Shown here piece after piece: positions 10,500 to 21,149 of a stretch of DNA of 64,000 bases. Under the pieces are notes generated by a model. That model was given only the letters and a program-made list of their open reading frames with translations, was not told the origin of the DNA and did no database searches. Position 1 is the first letter of the stretch, and each line of letters starts with the position of its first letter. The position numbers and the translations under genes are program-made. Origin of the DNA: Chionoecetes opilio (Eukaryota > Arthropoda > Malacostraca > Decapoda > Majidae); assembly GCA_016584305.1 (NCBI GenBank), contig JACEEZ010000005.1:79923-143922 (forward strand). Direction: 5' to 3'.

Positions 10500-11213
10500 C
10501 TTCATTCCACATAGCTTTCCAGTTATTTCGGAGATCTGTCAGTTCTACAAGCCAGGCCTCTATGTTTGATGGGTTCTATGGGCCTTCATGCCTTGACATT
10601 CATAATGGTCAAAATTCATTCGCTGACTCTACAAATTCAGCAAGGGATTCTAATAAGGCCACCATAACATTAAGGCATACTATTGGGTCCTGGAGAGAGA
10701 CTAGTCTTGTGGAAACGCTCCAGGATTGCGTTCCAGAAAACAAGAATAACTGCAGTTTCTAGTTCTCCAAGCTTCTTTAGGATTGACTGAGCTTGATTTC
10801 GGCATTCAACTTTATGTTCATTGTCAGAGGAGATAGTTTCTAAAGTTGTACAGATTGGGTTGAATCCTTTGTATAGGCACTTACTGATTCATACATTGCA
10901 GACCATCGAGTATCTGATAATCTTATGACAAGAGACATTCAGTGGCTTCAGTGCATCACTAAGTAGTTGCCAGCGATATGTAGAGACAGAGAAAAAGGTA
11001 TACACATTATCAACTAAATCAAAGAATCTTTCAACTACTGGACAAGATTTAGAAGCACTTTTCCCAACTAAATTGAGGGAGTGAGCAGCACATGGTATGA
11101 ATGTTGCATATGGGCAAAGCTGCTAAATTACATGTTGGACACCAACATACTTCCCACTCATGTTTGAGGCATTGTCATAAGCTTGACCTAGACAGTAGTT
11201 TATGTCAATTCCA
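10500..11213 (-). pseudogene. hAT transposase remnant (DUF4371/ZMYM1-like)
   Basis: Read on the - strand from 11213, it starts with CLGQAYDNASNMSGKYVGVQ, a motif typical of DUF4371/ZMYM1-like hAT transposases (the D-N-x-x-x-M-S-G block). It continues as FIPCAAHSLNLVGKSA, then ERFFDLVDNVYTFFS, and later LKKLGELETAVILVFWNAIL. Stops and frameshifts (near 11130, 10890 and 10700) break it. The C-terminal dimerisation region is not visible. No terminal repeats were found, so element limits are unknown. The remnant is sandwiched between pieces of a Penelope-like element. Confidence 0.78.
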
Positions 11214-11214
11214 T

Positions 11215-11320
11215 GGAATTGGAATTGGTAAACGATCGATGAGCGTAGTTCAGTCGGCAAACGGTCCTTAACATTAAAAAACGATCTTATCTTAAAACTG
11301 TTCACAGTTATGAACCTGAT
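11215..11320 (-). mobile_element. Penelope-like element fragment, inverted
   Basis: The - strand translation reads FNVKDRLPTELRSSIVYQF, identical to the start of the + strand piece at 11440. The two pieces therefore face each other, separated by about 120 bases. Confidence 0.7.
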
Positions 11321-11439
11321 GTCGAGCTGAGGATAAAATTGGGCTAAATTGCTTCTGAGCAGTTTTCAATTTTTTTTTATACATTACGTAAGTACGAAAT
11401 TCTAGCGTATATTTCCTCCTTTGCCACAGTAGGAATACT

Positions 11440-11935
11440 TTTTTAATGTTAAGGACCGTTTGCCAACTGAACTACGCTCATCAATCGTTTACCAATTCAC
11501 CTGCCCCAGCTGCCAAGCGGGGTACGTGGGCAGCACTATGCGAGCCTTCAAAACACGAGTCGATGAGCATAGAGGTCAGTCGAACAGGACGGGCCGGAGA
11601 CTCGGCTCCCCTCCTCACTCTGCGGTAAGGGAACACACTGAGACTTGTGGTGTTTTGCTGAATCCAGAAGATTTTAAAATCATTGATAATGTTAACGTAA
11701 AATTAAGAACATAGAGTCTTTGTATATTAAAACGCTGTCTCCTAAGTTAAACAACACTGTTTCTGCAGCACAACTTTACATATTGTAACTGTTATGATAA
11801 TTCTCACGCTATTTTTTTAACTCTTTTATAACTATGTATTATTTATCATTTCTATATTTTACCACTGAAGATGACATAATGAAATGTCGAAACTTCTGGA
11901 TACTACAATAAAGATGCTGTTTGTAACAACACTGA
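11440..11935 (+). pseudogene. Penelope-like element 3' end, GIY-YIG endonuclease
   Basis: The frame from about 11445 to 11714 encodes roughly 90 residues with SIVYQFTCPSCQAGYVGS followed by FKTRVDEHRG. This is the GIY-YIG core of Penelope-like retroelements: VYQF for GIY, GYVGST for YIG, then the conserved Arg and His. It ends at a stop at 11712-11714. The downstream tail (GAAGATGACATAATGAAATG, then an AATAAA-containing end near 11910) resembles PLE 3' UTRs. No reverse transcriptase remains. In an intact element this nuclease nicks target DNA for priming. Confidence 0.82.
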
Positions 11936-11948
11936 TCGTTCTCTTCCT

Positions 11949-11953
<5 letters not shown>

Positions 11954-11980
<27 letters not shown>

Positions 11981-12060
11981 CTCACACACACATACTCAAA
12001 CATATCAACACACACAAAATCACTCATACATATTAACACACACACACACATATTTATATT

Positions 12061-12119
<59 letters not shown>
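11954..12119. repeat. (TA)n and (CA)n microsatellites
   Basis: A TA run at about 11954-11980 is followed by broken and then pure CA runs (12064-12119). They lie immediately before the TM4 exon. Confidence 0.95.
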
Positions 12120-12122
<3 letters not shown>

Positions 12123-12143
12123 TTATATTCAAATTCATGGCAG

Positions 12144-12264
12144 GTTGGTGGCAGTGATGTGGCCGGTAAAGTACAGGCAGCTGATGCAACCAAGGAAAGT
12201 GCGAGTGTACCTGGGACTGTTGTGGTTATACTCGATGCTACTGTGGCTTCCGATCGCCTTAGGG
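12144..12264 (+). CDS. Rhodopsin-like GPCR exon (ICL2-TM4)
   Basis: The exon runs from an acceptor (GGCAG|G) to a strong donor (GGG|GTGAGT). It reads LVAVMWPVKYRQLMQP, then a basic KVRVYLGLL and the hydrophobic LWLYSMLLWLPIALG. This matches the class A pattern after the TM3 DRY motif: hydrophobic-AV-x-x-P-hydrophobic-x-Y, basic loop, then TM4 with conserved Trp and a Pro near its end. Phase is 2 at the start and 0 at the end, and the end fits the 15491 exon exactly. The acceptor lacks a clear pyrimidine tract because CA repeats lie upstream. The preceding TM2-TM3 exon was not found. Confidence 0.72.
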
Positions 12265-12755
12265 GTGAGTATGCGGCTTCTTCGTTTATATTAGTCACAC
12301 ATATGAAACCTCCCAAAGCAGCTGATCATCCTTTTTGAATCAAAGACTAAACATAATTCAATAATGGGAAATTACTGACGGGTAGTGGTAGCTTCAAAAT
12401 AATGTCAATCGTGCGGCATGTATAAATGTAATTTGCGATAGTGAAAGCCTCAATAGGAAATGACTTCACGAGTTTTCCTAGTACGTGAGCGGCTAGATTA
12501 CTTTACAAGATATTGAATACATGAAATCTATCTGTACTTATATCAGTTGCAGATAATCTTACGATATGATCATATTAAAATAAACGAGTTTAGGTAAATA
12601 AATGCAGAATTTATCAGCATATGAAGTGCAAGTATGATCGATCTGTTAACAATCACTGAACATTATCGTCTGCCCGCGGTAGGATTAAGATGCAACCATC
12701 AAACAATCGACTTTACTTGGTATTAAATCCAAACCCTATGACTACAACTACTACT
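12265..12755. other. GPCR intron sequence
   Basis: A/T-rich intron between the TM4 exon and the inserted Helitron. No repeat was recognised. Confidence 0.5.
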
Positions 12756-13472
12756 TCTATAATAATATAAGCGAAAGTGTGTGTGTGTGTCTGTCTGTCT
12801 GTCTGTGTGTCCGCTCTAGGTGCCGCCCCCTGTGGCGGAATCCCCTCATATGGCACAGTTTTGGAACCGGGTCGAGCAGGGGAAGGTTTTAAGCCCACTT
12901 ATGAGATGATCCGATCACTTTTTTCTTCTTTTTTTTAGCAGCCTATTAGCGAGAATTGTGAGAAAAAAAAGTGAGTTGCGAGAATTGAGGAAACCTTGAT
13001 GTAGGGTGATGGGTAATGGGTGAGTGAATGGGTGGGGTGATGAGTAATGGGTGTGGGGTGATGGGTGAGTGAATGGGTGGGGGGTGATGGGTGAGTGAAT
13101 GGGTGGGGGGTGATGGGTTGGAGGTGATGGGTGATGGGTTTGGGAATAGGTGGGGGGTGATGGGTAATGGGTGAGTGAATGGGTGTGTAGTGATGGGTAA
13201 TGGGTGGGGGGTGATGGGTAATGGGTGGGGGGTGATGGGTAATGGGTGGGGGGTGATGGGTAATGGGTGGGGGGTGATGGGTAATGGGTGAGTGAATGGG
13301 TTGGGGGTGATGTGAATGGGTTGGCGTTAATACATACATTTCTACATCCATGATTTCAGGAAAGTTAGAAGGGGCTATCTGGAGAGTCTGTGTTTGGTGG
13401 GCCGAAGGCCCACTAATAGCCCTCCGCAGGAGCTAGCCAAAAAGTCCGCCCGGAGGGCGGCTTTGCGGCTAG
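12756..13472 (+). mobile_element. Non-autonomous Helitron, copy 1
   Basis: It starts TCTATAATAATATAAGCG and ends with a GC hairpin (CCGCCCGGAGGGCGG), eight bases, then CTAG followed by T. A 5' TC, a 3' hairpin and a CTRR end without target duplication are the Helitron hallmarks. Inside are a (GTCT)n run, a minisatellite of GGGTGATGGGTAATGGGTGA-type units and a GGTGGGCCGAAGGCCCACC palindrome. No Rep/helicase is present. It lies in the GPCR intron. Other copies are at 16968, 32232 and 58312. Confidence 0.85.
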
Positions 13473-13488
13473 TAATAATATATATGCT

Positions 13489-13590
13489 GGTAGTAGTAGT
13501 AGTAGTAGTAGTAATAGTACTAGTAGTAGTAATAGTAAAAGTAGTGGTCGTCGTAGCAGAAGTAGTAGTAGTAGAAGTAGTATCATTCAG
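13489..13590. repeat. (GTA)n microsatellite
   Basis: GTA units with GTC and GAA variants lie just after the Helitron. Confidence 0.95.
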
Positions 13591-13934
13591 AGATGATTTA
13601 GATTTTTAAATGAATACTAGGGAAATTAGCAAGCAAGCTAAAATCTTTACATACGCTTGAATGTCACATCTATTTCATGACAGTCTTCTTCTTGTGGCCT
13701 CATTATCTCCCACGAGAAGTGTAGGATTTTCTCTCCACGAAATCCACGAACACTACCTGACTTCCTTGTGGGTACCAGCGTCATGCCACTCTGCACATAG
13801 TATCTCTAGTCCTCTACCTGGGCGCGCCAGTTCGAGTCACGCCTACCACCCCGGCGCTGCAGCGTGTCCATCCCATCGTTCACGACCTGCTGACGCGGCT
13901 GTAGCGGTGTCTCGCACCCCTACGCTGGCTCACA

Positions 13935-14293
13935 AACAACGCTGTCGGGGTCTCCATCCCCATGGCAAGAAGTATCTATATGGCATTTATCCGTTCAGTA
14001 TTTGATTACCTCTCTCCAGCCCTTACTCAACTCCCCAAGACAGCGCTGGATGGATCCTCTCGAAAATATCAAAATTAAGTAATAAATTGCATTCTGGGTT
14101 GGCTAATCTCCAGTAGGATTGCTAACATTCAGCAGGAGCTTCATTTCCCTCCTCTAGTGGAACTGATCTACACCAATGTAACACTCTCCACTGTTAAGTG
14201 CCTATATTCCCCCCATCTTTCTCCACACTACTCAAACATCATTAGAACGTCACTTGACCCCGCCTCTCCTCTGTCTCAGCTTCGCCCAGGTGG
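13935..14293 (+). pseudogene. Jockey-like RT C-terminal fragment
   Basis: The frame reads NNAVGVSIPMARSIYMAFIR, then SVFDYLSPALTQLPK, and after frameshifts RIANIQQELHFPPLVE and SPHLSPHYSNIIRTSLDP. This is the thumb and post-RT region typical of arthropod jockey-like non-LTR elements. It has stops and stops abruptly near 14293, where a different LINE begins. Sequence at 13600-13935 before it was not identified. Confidence 0.65.
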
Positions 14294-15235
14294 CTGCGCC
14301 CAGGGTCTTGCCTCATCACTCTTCAACACTTGTTAATGACTGGGTATTGGGCAAAGTTGTAGATCAAAGTGATTGTGGAGCATCCCTCGGCAAAACCAAG
14401 ATCACTGATCTTGTTTTTTGCCGATGATGCAGTAATCTTTGCGGAGTCGCTGGTGGTCCTGGTGATGGCTCTCTAGGCGCTGCACGAGGAGGCAAATCCC
14501 TTGGGACCTGAGGTCTCCTGGCTCAAGACCAAGGTCCAGGCGTTTGGAGGCTTACTAGATGAAACTACAGTCTGTTCATGCGTGCGGTGAGGACATTGAG
14601 ATCTTAGAAAGGTTTACATACCTTGGTAGCGGAGTCCATAATGACGGCGGGTTACGACAAGAAGTCTAACGGTGGATTGGCATAGCCCACGGTGTTATGG
14701 ACCCGCTCAGCAGGAGTATTTGGCGTTGTCGGTACCTGTGCAGGAGGACAAAAATACAGATCTTCAAGTCGCTTGTTATCTTTGTCTTACTCTATGGTTG
14801 TGAGACATGGACACTAAATAGCGACTTGAAGAGGCGAATCGATGCCTTTAGTAATAAGTGTCTTCCCAGAATCATGGGATATTGCTGGGATGATTAAGTG
14901 TCAAATCAGCGATTGCACCGTGAGAATGAATCGAGGCATATTTCCTGCATAGTCCGTCAGTGCCAACTTCGGCTATATGGGCATGTGGAACGCTACCCTG
15001 AAACCGATCCTTCCCACCAGGTTGTATCTGTAAGAGACAATCCGGCGTGGAGGAGGCCAAGGGGGCGCCCACAAGGCTCGTGGCTGGAGAAAGTTGATGT
15101 TTCCTGTCGAGAGTTGCTTGGTATGGGAAGGGAGCCTGCATGGAGACTCGCGCGAGGTGACCCCCGTGAGTGGTGTCGTAGGGTAGGCGAGGTGACGCGC
15201 CCAAAGGCGTATGTCCCCAATGATTGATTGATTGA
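14294..15235 (+). mobile_element. LINE copy 2 (RT motif C to 3' end)
   Basis: It is the same family as the element at 2622-5225, in the opposite orientation. It starts in motif B (a degraded GVRQGCVL region), has an FADDAVIF motif C broken by one inserted T, and continues through YGCETWTLNSDLKRRIDAF and HVERYPETDPSHQVVSVR to YVPND plus stop. It ends in the TGATTGATTGAT 3' run. Stops show it is inactive. It lies in the last GPCR intron. Confidence 0.88.
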
Positions 15236-15264
15236 TACGCCCTAGTGATTCCTTCAGAATCCGC

Positions 15265-15406
<142 letters not shown>

Positions 15407-15490
15407 GAAGCAATAAGGTAAGTTGAATAGGAGTACCTCATGTATTATTCGTCACAACACTCTTGAGTTCTCTGCCTCTGCTCTCCATAG

Positions 15491-16093
15491 GCGTTTGGTG
15501 GGTTGGAGTATGAGGAAGAGGAGCTGATGGCGGCCATGGATGAATCACAAGGCAAGGTGTTAAAAGGGATTCACGTTCTTTTTACATACATGCTTCCGAT
15601 CCTTTTTACCGGCACGTGCTACATCGCCATGTACTTAAAGGTGAAGATATACTTTGTTTTGCTGTTAATGTCTCATACACTCTTGGCAGAAAGCATGACA
15701 TTCATATGGTGGTTATTCCTGCAGGTACGCTACTCAAAGAGCAGACAGGCTCGCACCAGTCGGCAGAGTGAAGACGATGCAGTGGTTCAATGGGAGGACC
15801 ACGTAACAAAGACCATTCTCGTCATCTTTGTGTTCATGGTATTGTGCTGCGTACCACACCTCGTGATGCACATCAGGCATCTCTACAAGCGTCATCCCGC
15901 CGCCTGGTTGTTGCTTCACCTTGTCTTCTGGCTGCAATACTGCATCGACCCGTTGGTGTACGTGACTATAAGCTGCCAGTATCGCGCCGCCTGTGCCGAG
16001 ACTGTCGGCCAGTTGATGCAGTGTCTTGGATTGTCGAGGATATCACATCTCTGCCTTTCCACCCCAAGCTCGCTCACTGCTCAATATGTGTAA
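15491..16093 (+). CDS. Rhodopsin-like GPCR, final exons (TM5-TM7, C-tail)
   Basis: The coding parts are 15491-15640 and 15725-16093, with a short intron between them (GTGAAG...CTGCAG, 84 nt). The first part reads an acidic extracellular loop (EYEEEELMAAMDESQG) and TM5 (LFTYMLPILFTGTCYIAMYL). The second part gives a basic loop (RYSKSRQARTSRQ), TM6 (KTILVIFVFMVLCCVPHLVM) and TM7 (LLLHLVFWLQYCIDPLVYV), then a short C-tail with Cys residues and a stop at 16091-16093. The TM7 NPxxY motif appears as DPLVY. TM6 has CCVP in place of CWxP. The general pattern recalls tre1/moody-like insect receptors, but this is a weak match and the ligand is unknown. The phase 0 acceptor fits the exon ending at 12264. 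Confidence 0.82.
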   Translation, partial: AFGGLEYEEEELMAAMDESQGKVLKGIHVLFTYMLPILFTGTCYIAMYLKVKIYFVLLLMSHTLLAESMTFIWWLFLQVRYSKSRQARTSRQSEDDAVVQWEDHVTKTILVIFVFMVLCCVPHLVMHIRHLYKRHPAAWLLLHLVFWLQYCIDPLVYVTISCQYRAACAETVGQLMQCLGLSRISHLCLSTPSSLTAQYV

Positions 16094-16932
16094 GGGAGGT
16101 GAACCCTAAACAAATTGCTCACCTCGATGACAAGACTCAACCGTAACTCGAGAAATCCCAACCTACATAGTCTGGAGAAAATATAACATATTACTTTGAC
16201 GTGCGGTACTTGACTGACTGTTTGATTTTTTATGTTATAACGCTGCAACTTGTACAGTCACAAAGCACCGAAACTAAGTCGAAAAAGGTGACTTTCAATG
16301 AGAGCAATAAAAAAAACAATTAGCTGAAACAATACATAGATTGCAATAGTAGAGTCTCAGTCATGAAAGTAATAACTTTCTAGGATACTAAACAACATCA
16401 TATCAAAGAAGAGATTATTTTTATCCTGTATACGAAGTTAATATCACGTTTTGTACTTTTTCACAAAGACTTCACCGATGCTAAGGGTAATGACAAAAAA
16501 TAAATCGTTTATTTATACTTAAAGGGACCTGTTAAAATGGGCATTAACGGGCCCAGTCATGTTAAAAGACTTGTATATGTACATATAAACGCATATACTT
16601 TTTCCGATGGCAATAAACTTATCTGAATTTGAATTTGAGGAAGATGGTGGTATCCCTCACAAATCAAAGTCCATTGTGTCCCAGAGGAAGGCAAATCTTC
16701 CATTAGATCCAGAAAGGATCACCCATAAAATTCACCCATAAGATCTTCCATAAATTCTTCCATATGGATCTAGCAGTTCCGGCTGACATAGCTTCCTGCT
16801 AAACGTAGCACTTACATTATCCTAAAATGTCTCTTAGATCATGAAGTAACGCTTGAAATCAGTAAAATGTAAGCTATACATTCTGTGAGTACCTTACGGA
16901 CTGAAAATTAAGCAATATTAAAGGATTACTTC

Positions 16933-16967
<35 letters not shown>
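16094..16967 (+). other. Probable GPCR 3' region and a repeat tail
   Basis: A/T-rich sequence follows the stop. An AATAAA near 16306 is a candidate poly(A) signal. A GGCAATAAACTTATCTGAAT segment near 16605, followed by GAATTTGAATTT, looks like the 3' end of a retroelement, so the transcript end is uncertain. Confidence 0.4.
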
Positions 16968-17790
16968 CTAGCCGCAAAGCCGCCCTCCGGGCGGCCTTTT
17001 TGGCTAGCTCCTGCGGAGGGCTATTGGTGGGCCTTCGGCCCACCACCTGTTTTTGGTGGGCCGAAGGCCCACCAAACACAGACTCTCCAGATAGCCCCTT
17101 CTAGCTTTCTTGAAATCATGGATGTAGAAATGTATGTATTAACGCCAACCCATTCACATCACCCCCAACCCATTCACTCACCCATTACCCATCACCCCCC
17201 ACCCATTCACTCACCCATTAGGGCTATTGGTGGGCCTTCGGCCCACCACCTGTGTTTGGTGGGCCTTTGGCCCACCAAACACAGACTCTCCAGATAGCCC
17301 CTTCTAACTTTCCTGAAATCATGGATGTAGAAATGTATGTATTCCCCCCACCCATTCACTCACCCATTACCCATCACCACACACCCATTCACTCACCCAT
17401 TACCCATCACCCCCCCCTATTCCCTCACCCATCCCCATCACCCCCAACCCATCACCCCCCACCCATTCACTCACCCATCACCCCACACCCATTACCCATC
17501 ACCCCACCCATTCACTCACCCATCACCCTACATCAAGGTTTCCTCAATTCTCGCAAGCCACATTTTGTTTTCACAATTCTCGCTAATAGGCTGCTAAAAA
17601 AAAGACAAAAAAGTGATCGGATCATCTCATAAATGGGCTTAAAACCTTTCCCTGGTCGAGCTGGTTCCAAAACTGTGACATATGATGGGATTCCGCCACG
17701 GGGGGCGGCACCTATCGCTGGGCAGCAGACAGACAGACAGACAGACACACACACACACACCCCACACTTTCGCTTATATTATTATTATAT
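16968..17790 (-). mobile_element. Non-autonomous Helitron, copy 2 (internally duplicated)
   Basis: In reverse orientation it has CTAG and the GC hairpin at 16968-17000 and the TATAAGCGAAAGTGTG 5' region at about 17765-17788. The block from the GGTGGGCCTTCGGCCCACC palindrome through ATGGATGTAGAAATGTATGT appears twice (about 17020-17145 and 17224-17341). This shows an internal duplication. The minisatellite is CCCATTCACTCACCCATTAC-like. Confidence 0.8.
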
Positions 17791-17891
17791 ATATACAGAA
17801 AAAAATATACAATAACAACAAAAACAACATTCCTTATATTATTATATTAATAATATATAATATATATAATATATATATATATATATACATA

Positions 17892-19372
17892 GGCCATGAT
17901 CCGCGGGTTGCATGCTGTCCTGACTGCCGTGTGGTAATCAGGTACCATTCCTCCTGACTGGAAAAGACGTCGTCCCTATCTGGAAAGGGAAAGGGAACCG
18001 TCAGGACTGCAACAATTACTGCGGCATTACATGCTCAGCGTGCCAGGCAAGGTATGGGCCTTGGTATTGGGCAAAGTTGTAGATTAAAGTGATTGTGGAG
18101 CATCCCTCAGCAAAACCAAGATCACTGATCCTGTTTTTGCCGATGATGCAGTAATCTTTGCTGAGTCGCTGGAGGTCCTGGTGATGGCTCTCGAGGCGCT
18201 GCACTAGGAGGGAAAGCCTTTGGGATTTGAGATTTCTGGCTCAAGACCAAGGTCCAGGTGTTTGGAGGCTTACTAGATGAAACAGTACAGTCTGTTCATG
18301 CGTACGGCGAGGACATTGAGATCTTGGAAAGTTTTACATACCTTGGTAGCGCAGTCCATAATGACGGCGGGTCACGTCAAGAAGTCTTACTGCGGATTTT
18401 TTTAATTTTTATATTTTTTTATTATTTTATTTTTATTATTATTATTATTATTATTTTACATTTGTGCCTATAGCGCCTGTAGGCAGTGGTGACCCAGGGC
18501 TCGGATGGTAGGATCTGGAGGTTCACTTGAGGGCTGTGATGGTTGGTCCTCGCCCATTGGTGGCGCAGGCAGGATTTTTATAGTGTGACGCCTGTGATGT
18601 GATTTAGAGGCTCATGCCGCCCCCCTGTGTCTTCCGATGCACTCGCAATCGAAGGTAGAGTAGAGTTGATGGGCAGGGCATATGGGTGTTCTTAGGCCAC
18701 TCGACGGTGCAGAAAGGTTTTGGTTTTCGTCGGGGATCGAACTCGGGTCACCGAGAATGCCAGTCGGAGACGCTAACCTCTCTGCTACCGCCTCCCCGCA
18801 AACGTAGATATAGATTGGCATAGCCCACGGTGTTATGGAGTCTCGCTCAGCAGGAGTATTTGGCGTTGTCGGTACCTGTGCAGGAGGACAAAGATCCGGA
18901 TCTTCAAGTCGCTTGTGATCCTAGTCTTACTCTATGGTTGTGAGACATGGACACTAAATAGCGACTTGAAGAGGCGAATCTATGTCTTTGGTAATAAGTG
19001 TCTTCACAGAATCATGGGGTATCGCTGGGATGATTACGTATCAAATCAGCGATTGCACCGTGAGACTGAATCGAGACCTATTACCTGCATAGTCCGTCAG
19101 CGCCAATTTCGGCTATATGGACATGTGGCACACTACCCTGAAACTGATCCTTCCCATCGGGTTGTATATGTTAAGAGACAATCCGGCGTGGAGGAGGCCA
19201 AGGGGGCACCCACAAGGCTCGTGGCTGGGGCAAGTTGATGTTTCTTATCTTGAGTTGCTTGTTATGGGAAGGGAGTCTGCATGGGGACTCGCGCGTGGTG
19301 ACCCCCGGGAGTGGCGTCGTAGGGCGGGCGAGGGGACGCACCCCCCGGCGTATGCCCCCAATGATTAATTGA
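17892..19372 (+). mobile_element. LINE copy 3, split by a SINE
   Basis: It is the same family as 2622 and 14294. The first part (17892-18405) runs from MIRGLHAVLTAVW through a small deletion to FADDAVIFAESLEVLVMALE and LESFTYLGSAVHNDG. The second part (about 18810-19372) resumes with SIWRCRYLC and RIMGYRWDDYVSNQRLHRET and ends at AYAPND plus stop and a TGATT run. The gap is filled by SINE family A. Stops and deletions make it inactive. Confidence 0.87.
18455..18797 (-). mobile_element. SINE family A, copy 2, nested in a LINE
   Basis: The tRNA-like head (- strand GGGGAGGCGGTAGCAGAG) lies at 18780-18797, the body matches the other copies, and the tail is an (ATT)n/T-rich run at 18405-18455. 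It interrupts LINE copy 3 exactly where copy 2 reads GGATTGGCATAGCC. A four-base GATT on each side may be the target duplication. Confidence 0.87.
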
Positions 19373-19525
19373 TATTTTCGCACTGGAACGTTTTCTATAT
19401 CATTATAATCATAAAAGTATACTGATTCAGGAACCGTGCTTAAAAACTTAATGGGGTCAAACGTAGCCGAGCAATGAGGAGTTGAAGCCAAATAAGTTGG
19501 AGAAAATATGTATCCACTATTTAAC
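19373..19525. other. No gene seen
   Basis: Short A/T-rich spacer between the LINE 3' end and the piggyBac element. Confidence 0.4.
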
Positions 19526-20719
19526 TTAAAAACACGTTGCCTGCTATTTGCGCCACCGGTGGTACAACATGCACTCCCAGCTATCGCGTGTTGCGCCACT
19601 GGTGGTACAAATACAAAAAAAATATACTTATGAATATTTTAACTTACATACTTTTTTCTTATGACTTAGATGATTATATTACTTGATTTATATCAAATAA
19701 GGTTCAAATCAGAATATAATAAGCAAAACATGTAGATTTTATTATTTTTAAGTGCATACATTTTTAGCTGAAAATTGTACATTTAAAAAAAAAAAATATT
19801 ATAATGAATTCAATTAAATGTGTATTGTAACACATCATATGAATGATCTTACTGTAAAAATATATCTCCCAACAAAAAAATTGGTTATTTTTGGTTAGAA
19901 ATTTAATTTCCCAGAAAGACACAGTTCACCATCAGATATTTCATTAGAAAAGAAGACTCTTATCCATTTCCTGTATATTCCAAAATTTTATCTTAGACTT
20001 ATCATTATGCAATACCTATTTATAGAGAGAATACACATGCTGTAATATATACCAAATTAGCCTCCGAAAGCCAGAATATAGCTGCATAGTTACATGTAAT
20101 GAAAACAAAAACAATCACACATAAGACACAAAAACTGAGTCTGACTTCCGATAGTACTTAGTTAGAACTTGCAGAACTTGAATGTTTCTCAGCAAAGCAT
20201 TTTATGCATAAGTGAGGTATTCCTTCGCACTCTGGACAGAAAGTTGACGCTTTTCTTGTTTATGCCCCTTGCAATTTGATAGCCTTCATTCATAGAATTT
20301 ATTTTATAACAGCCTGGGCATCTTTTCTAGATTTGCTCTTTGAGCCAGTAGTCACTCATCGTCATTTAGGGAAAATAAGCCATCACTCTCATCTGATTCC
20401 TCACTTGGCATGTATTCCTCATCAGTAGATTCATTTACTTCATCCACCTCCACATTATATTTCCTGTAAATTGAAGATGTATTCATCTCTGCAACAAGAA
20501 CATAAGAATTTAGTTGTACGTACAGACATACACAAGCACACACAAAACGTATATACATATATGATCAAAATACAAGCAGAAGTACGCAACGCTGCAGTAC
20601 AGGTTAGGCCACACGTGGAACAATACGCCACTAAATACAATTAGGTCAACTCTATTGCGTCTTGTACCACCAGTGGTTGAACAAGGAGCTCCATCGGTGG
20701 TGCAGACGCAGTGTGTTAA
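19526..20719 (-). mobile_element. piggyBac-type element, internally deleted
   Basis: TTAA lies at both limits (19526-19529 and 20716-20719). The sequences just inside are inverted and imperfect, each with a G-C-rich GCCACCGGTGGTAC-like subrepeat. A residual transposase frame inside has the N-terminal acidic part and the C-terminal cysteine-rich part only. The limits are an inference from TTAA and the facing subrepeats. Confidence 0.6.
20158..20486 (-). pseudogene. piggyBac transposase, N- and C-terminal remnants
   Basis: The - strand ATG at 20486 opens about 44 codons with an acidic run (DEEYMPSEESDESDG) typical of piggyBac N-termini, then a stop near 20355. About 60 bases on, another frame (about 20290-20158) reads KASTFCPECEGIPHLCIKCF and ends at a stop. 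That resembles the C-terminal cysteine-rich zinc-binding domain of piggyBac transposases. The central DDD catalytic region (over 400 residues normally) is missing entirely. It is therefore non-functional, although the DNA-binding end is recognisable. Confidence 0.65.
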
Positions 20720-21149
20720 ATGAAAACATGTATCTATGGCGTGTTTTACCACGGATGAGGCACCAATTTTATTGTCTCATTAGCAACTGCTACCCACAGA
20801 GAGGGTACATACCTACTTTCAGTTTGGTGGCTTGCAGTGTAGTGGAGTAGCGCCAGATTGAACCCAAGGCGCCCAGCTACAGATGGCGGGAAACTCAAAC
20901 GCAGGCACGTGTTAATCCTCATTTTCGTATATTTGAGCTTACATTACAGTTACAAGCTTACAATAATGCAATGCAGAACTTCCACAGAAAAACGATGTTG
21001 GCCTCAATTTTTCTTAATATCAAATGGTATTGCCAGAAAATCGGGTAAGAGTGAGGTGTGTGAAGGAATAGATTTTAGATCAAGTCAGCCCAGTACTGGG
21101 CTGTCCATCTCCGGCGGCGACAACCGTAGATCCTTGACACACACTCTAG
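20720..21149. other. No gene seen
   Basis: Mixed sequence with no convincing exon. The + strand frame at 20858-21253 runs into the fold-back element and is not supported. Confidence 0.4.
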
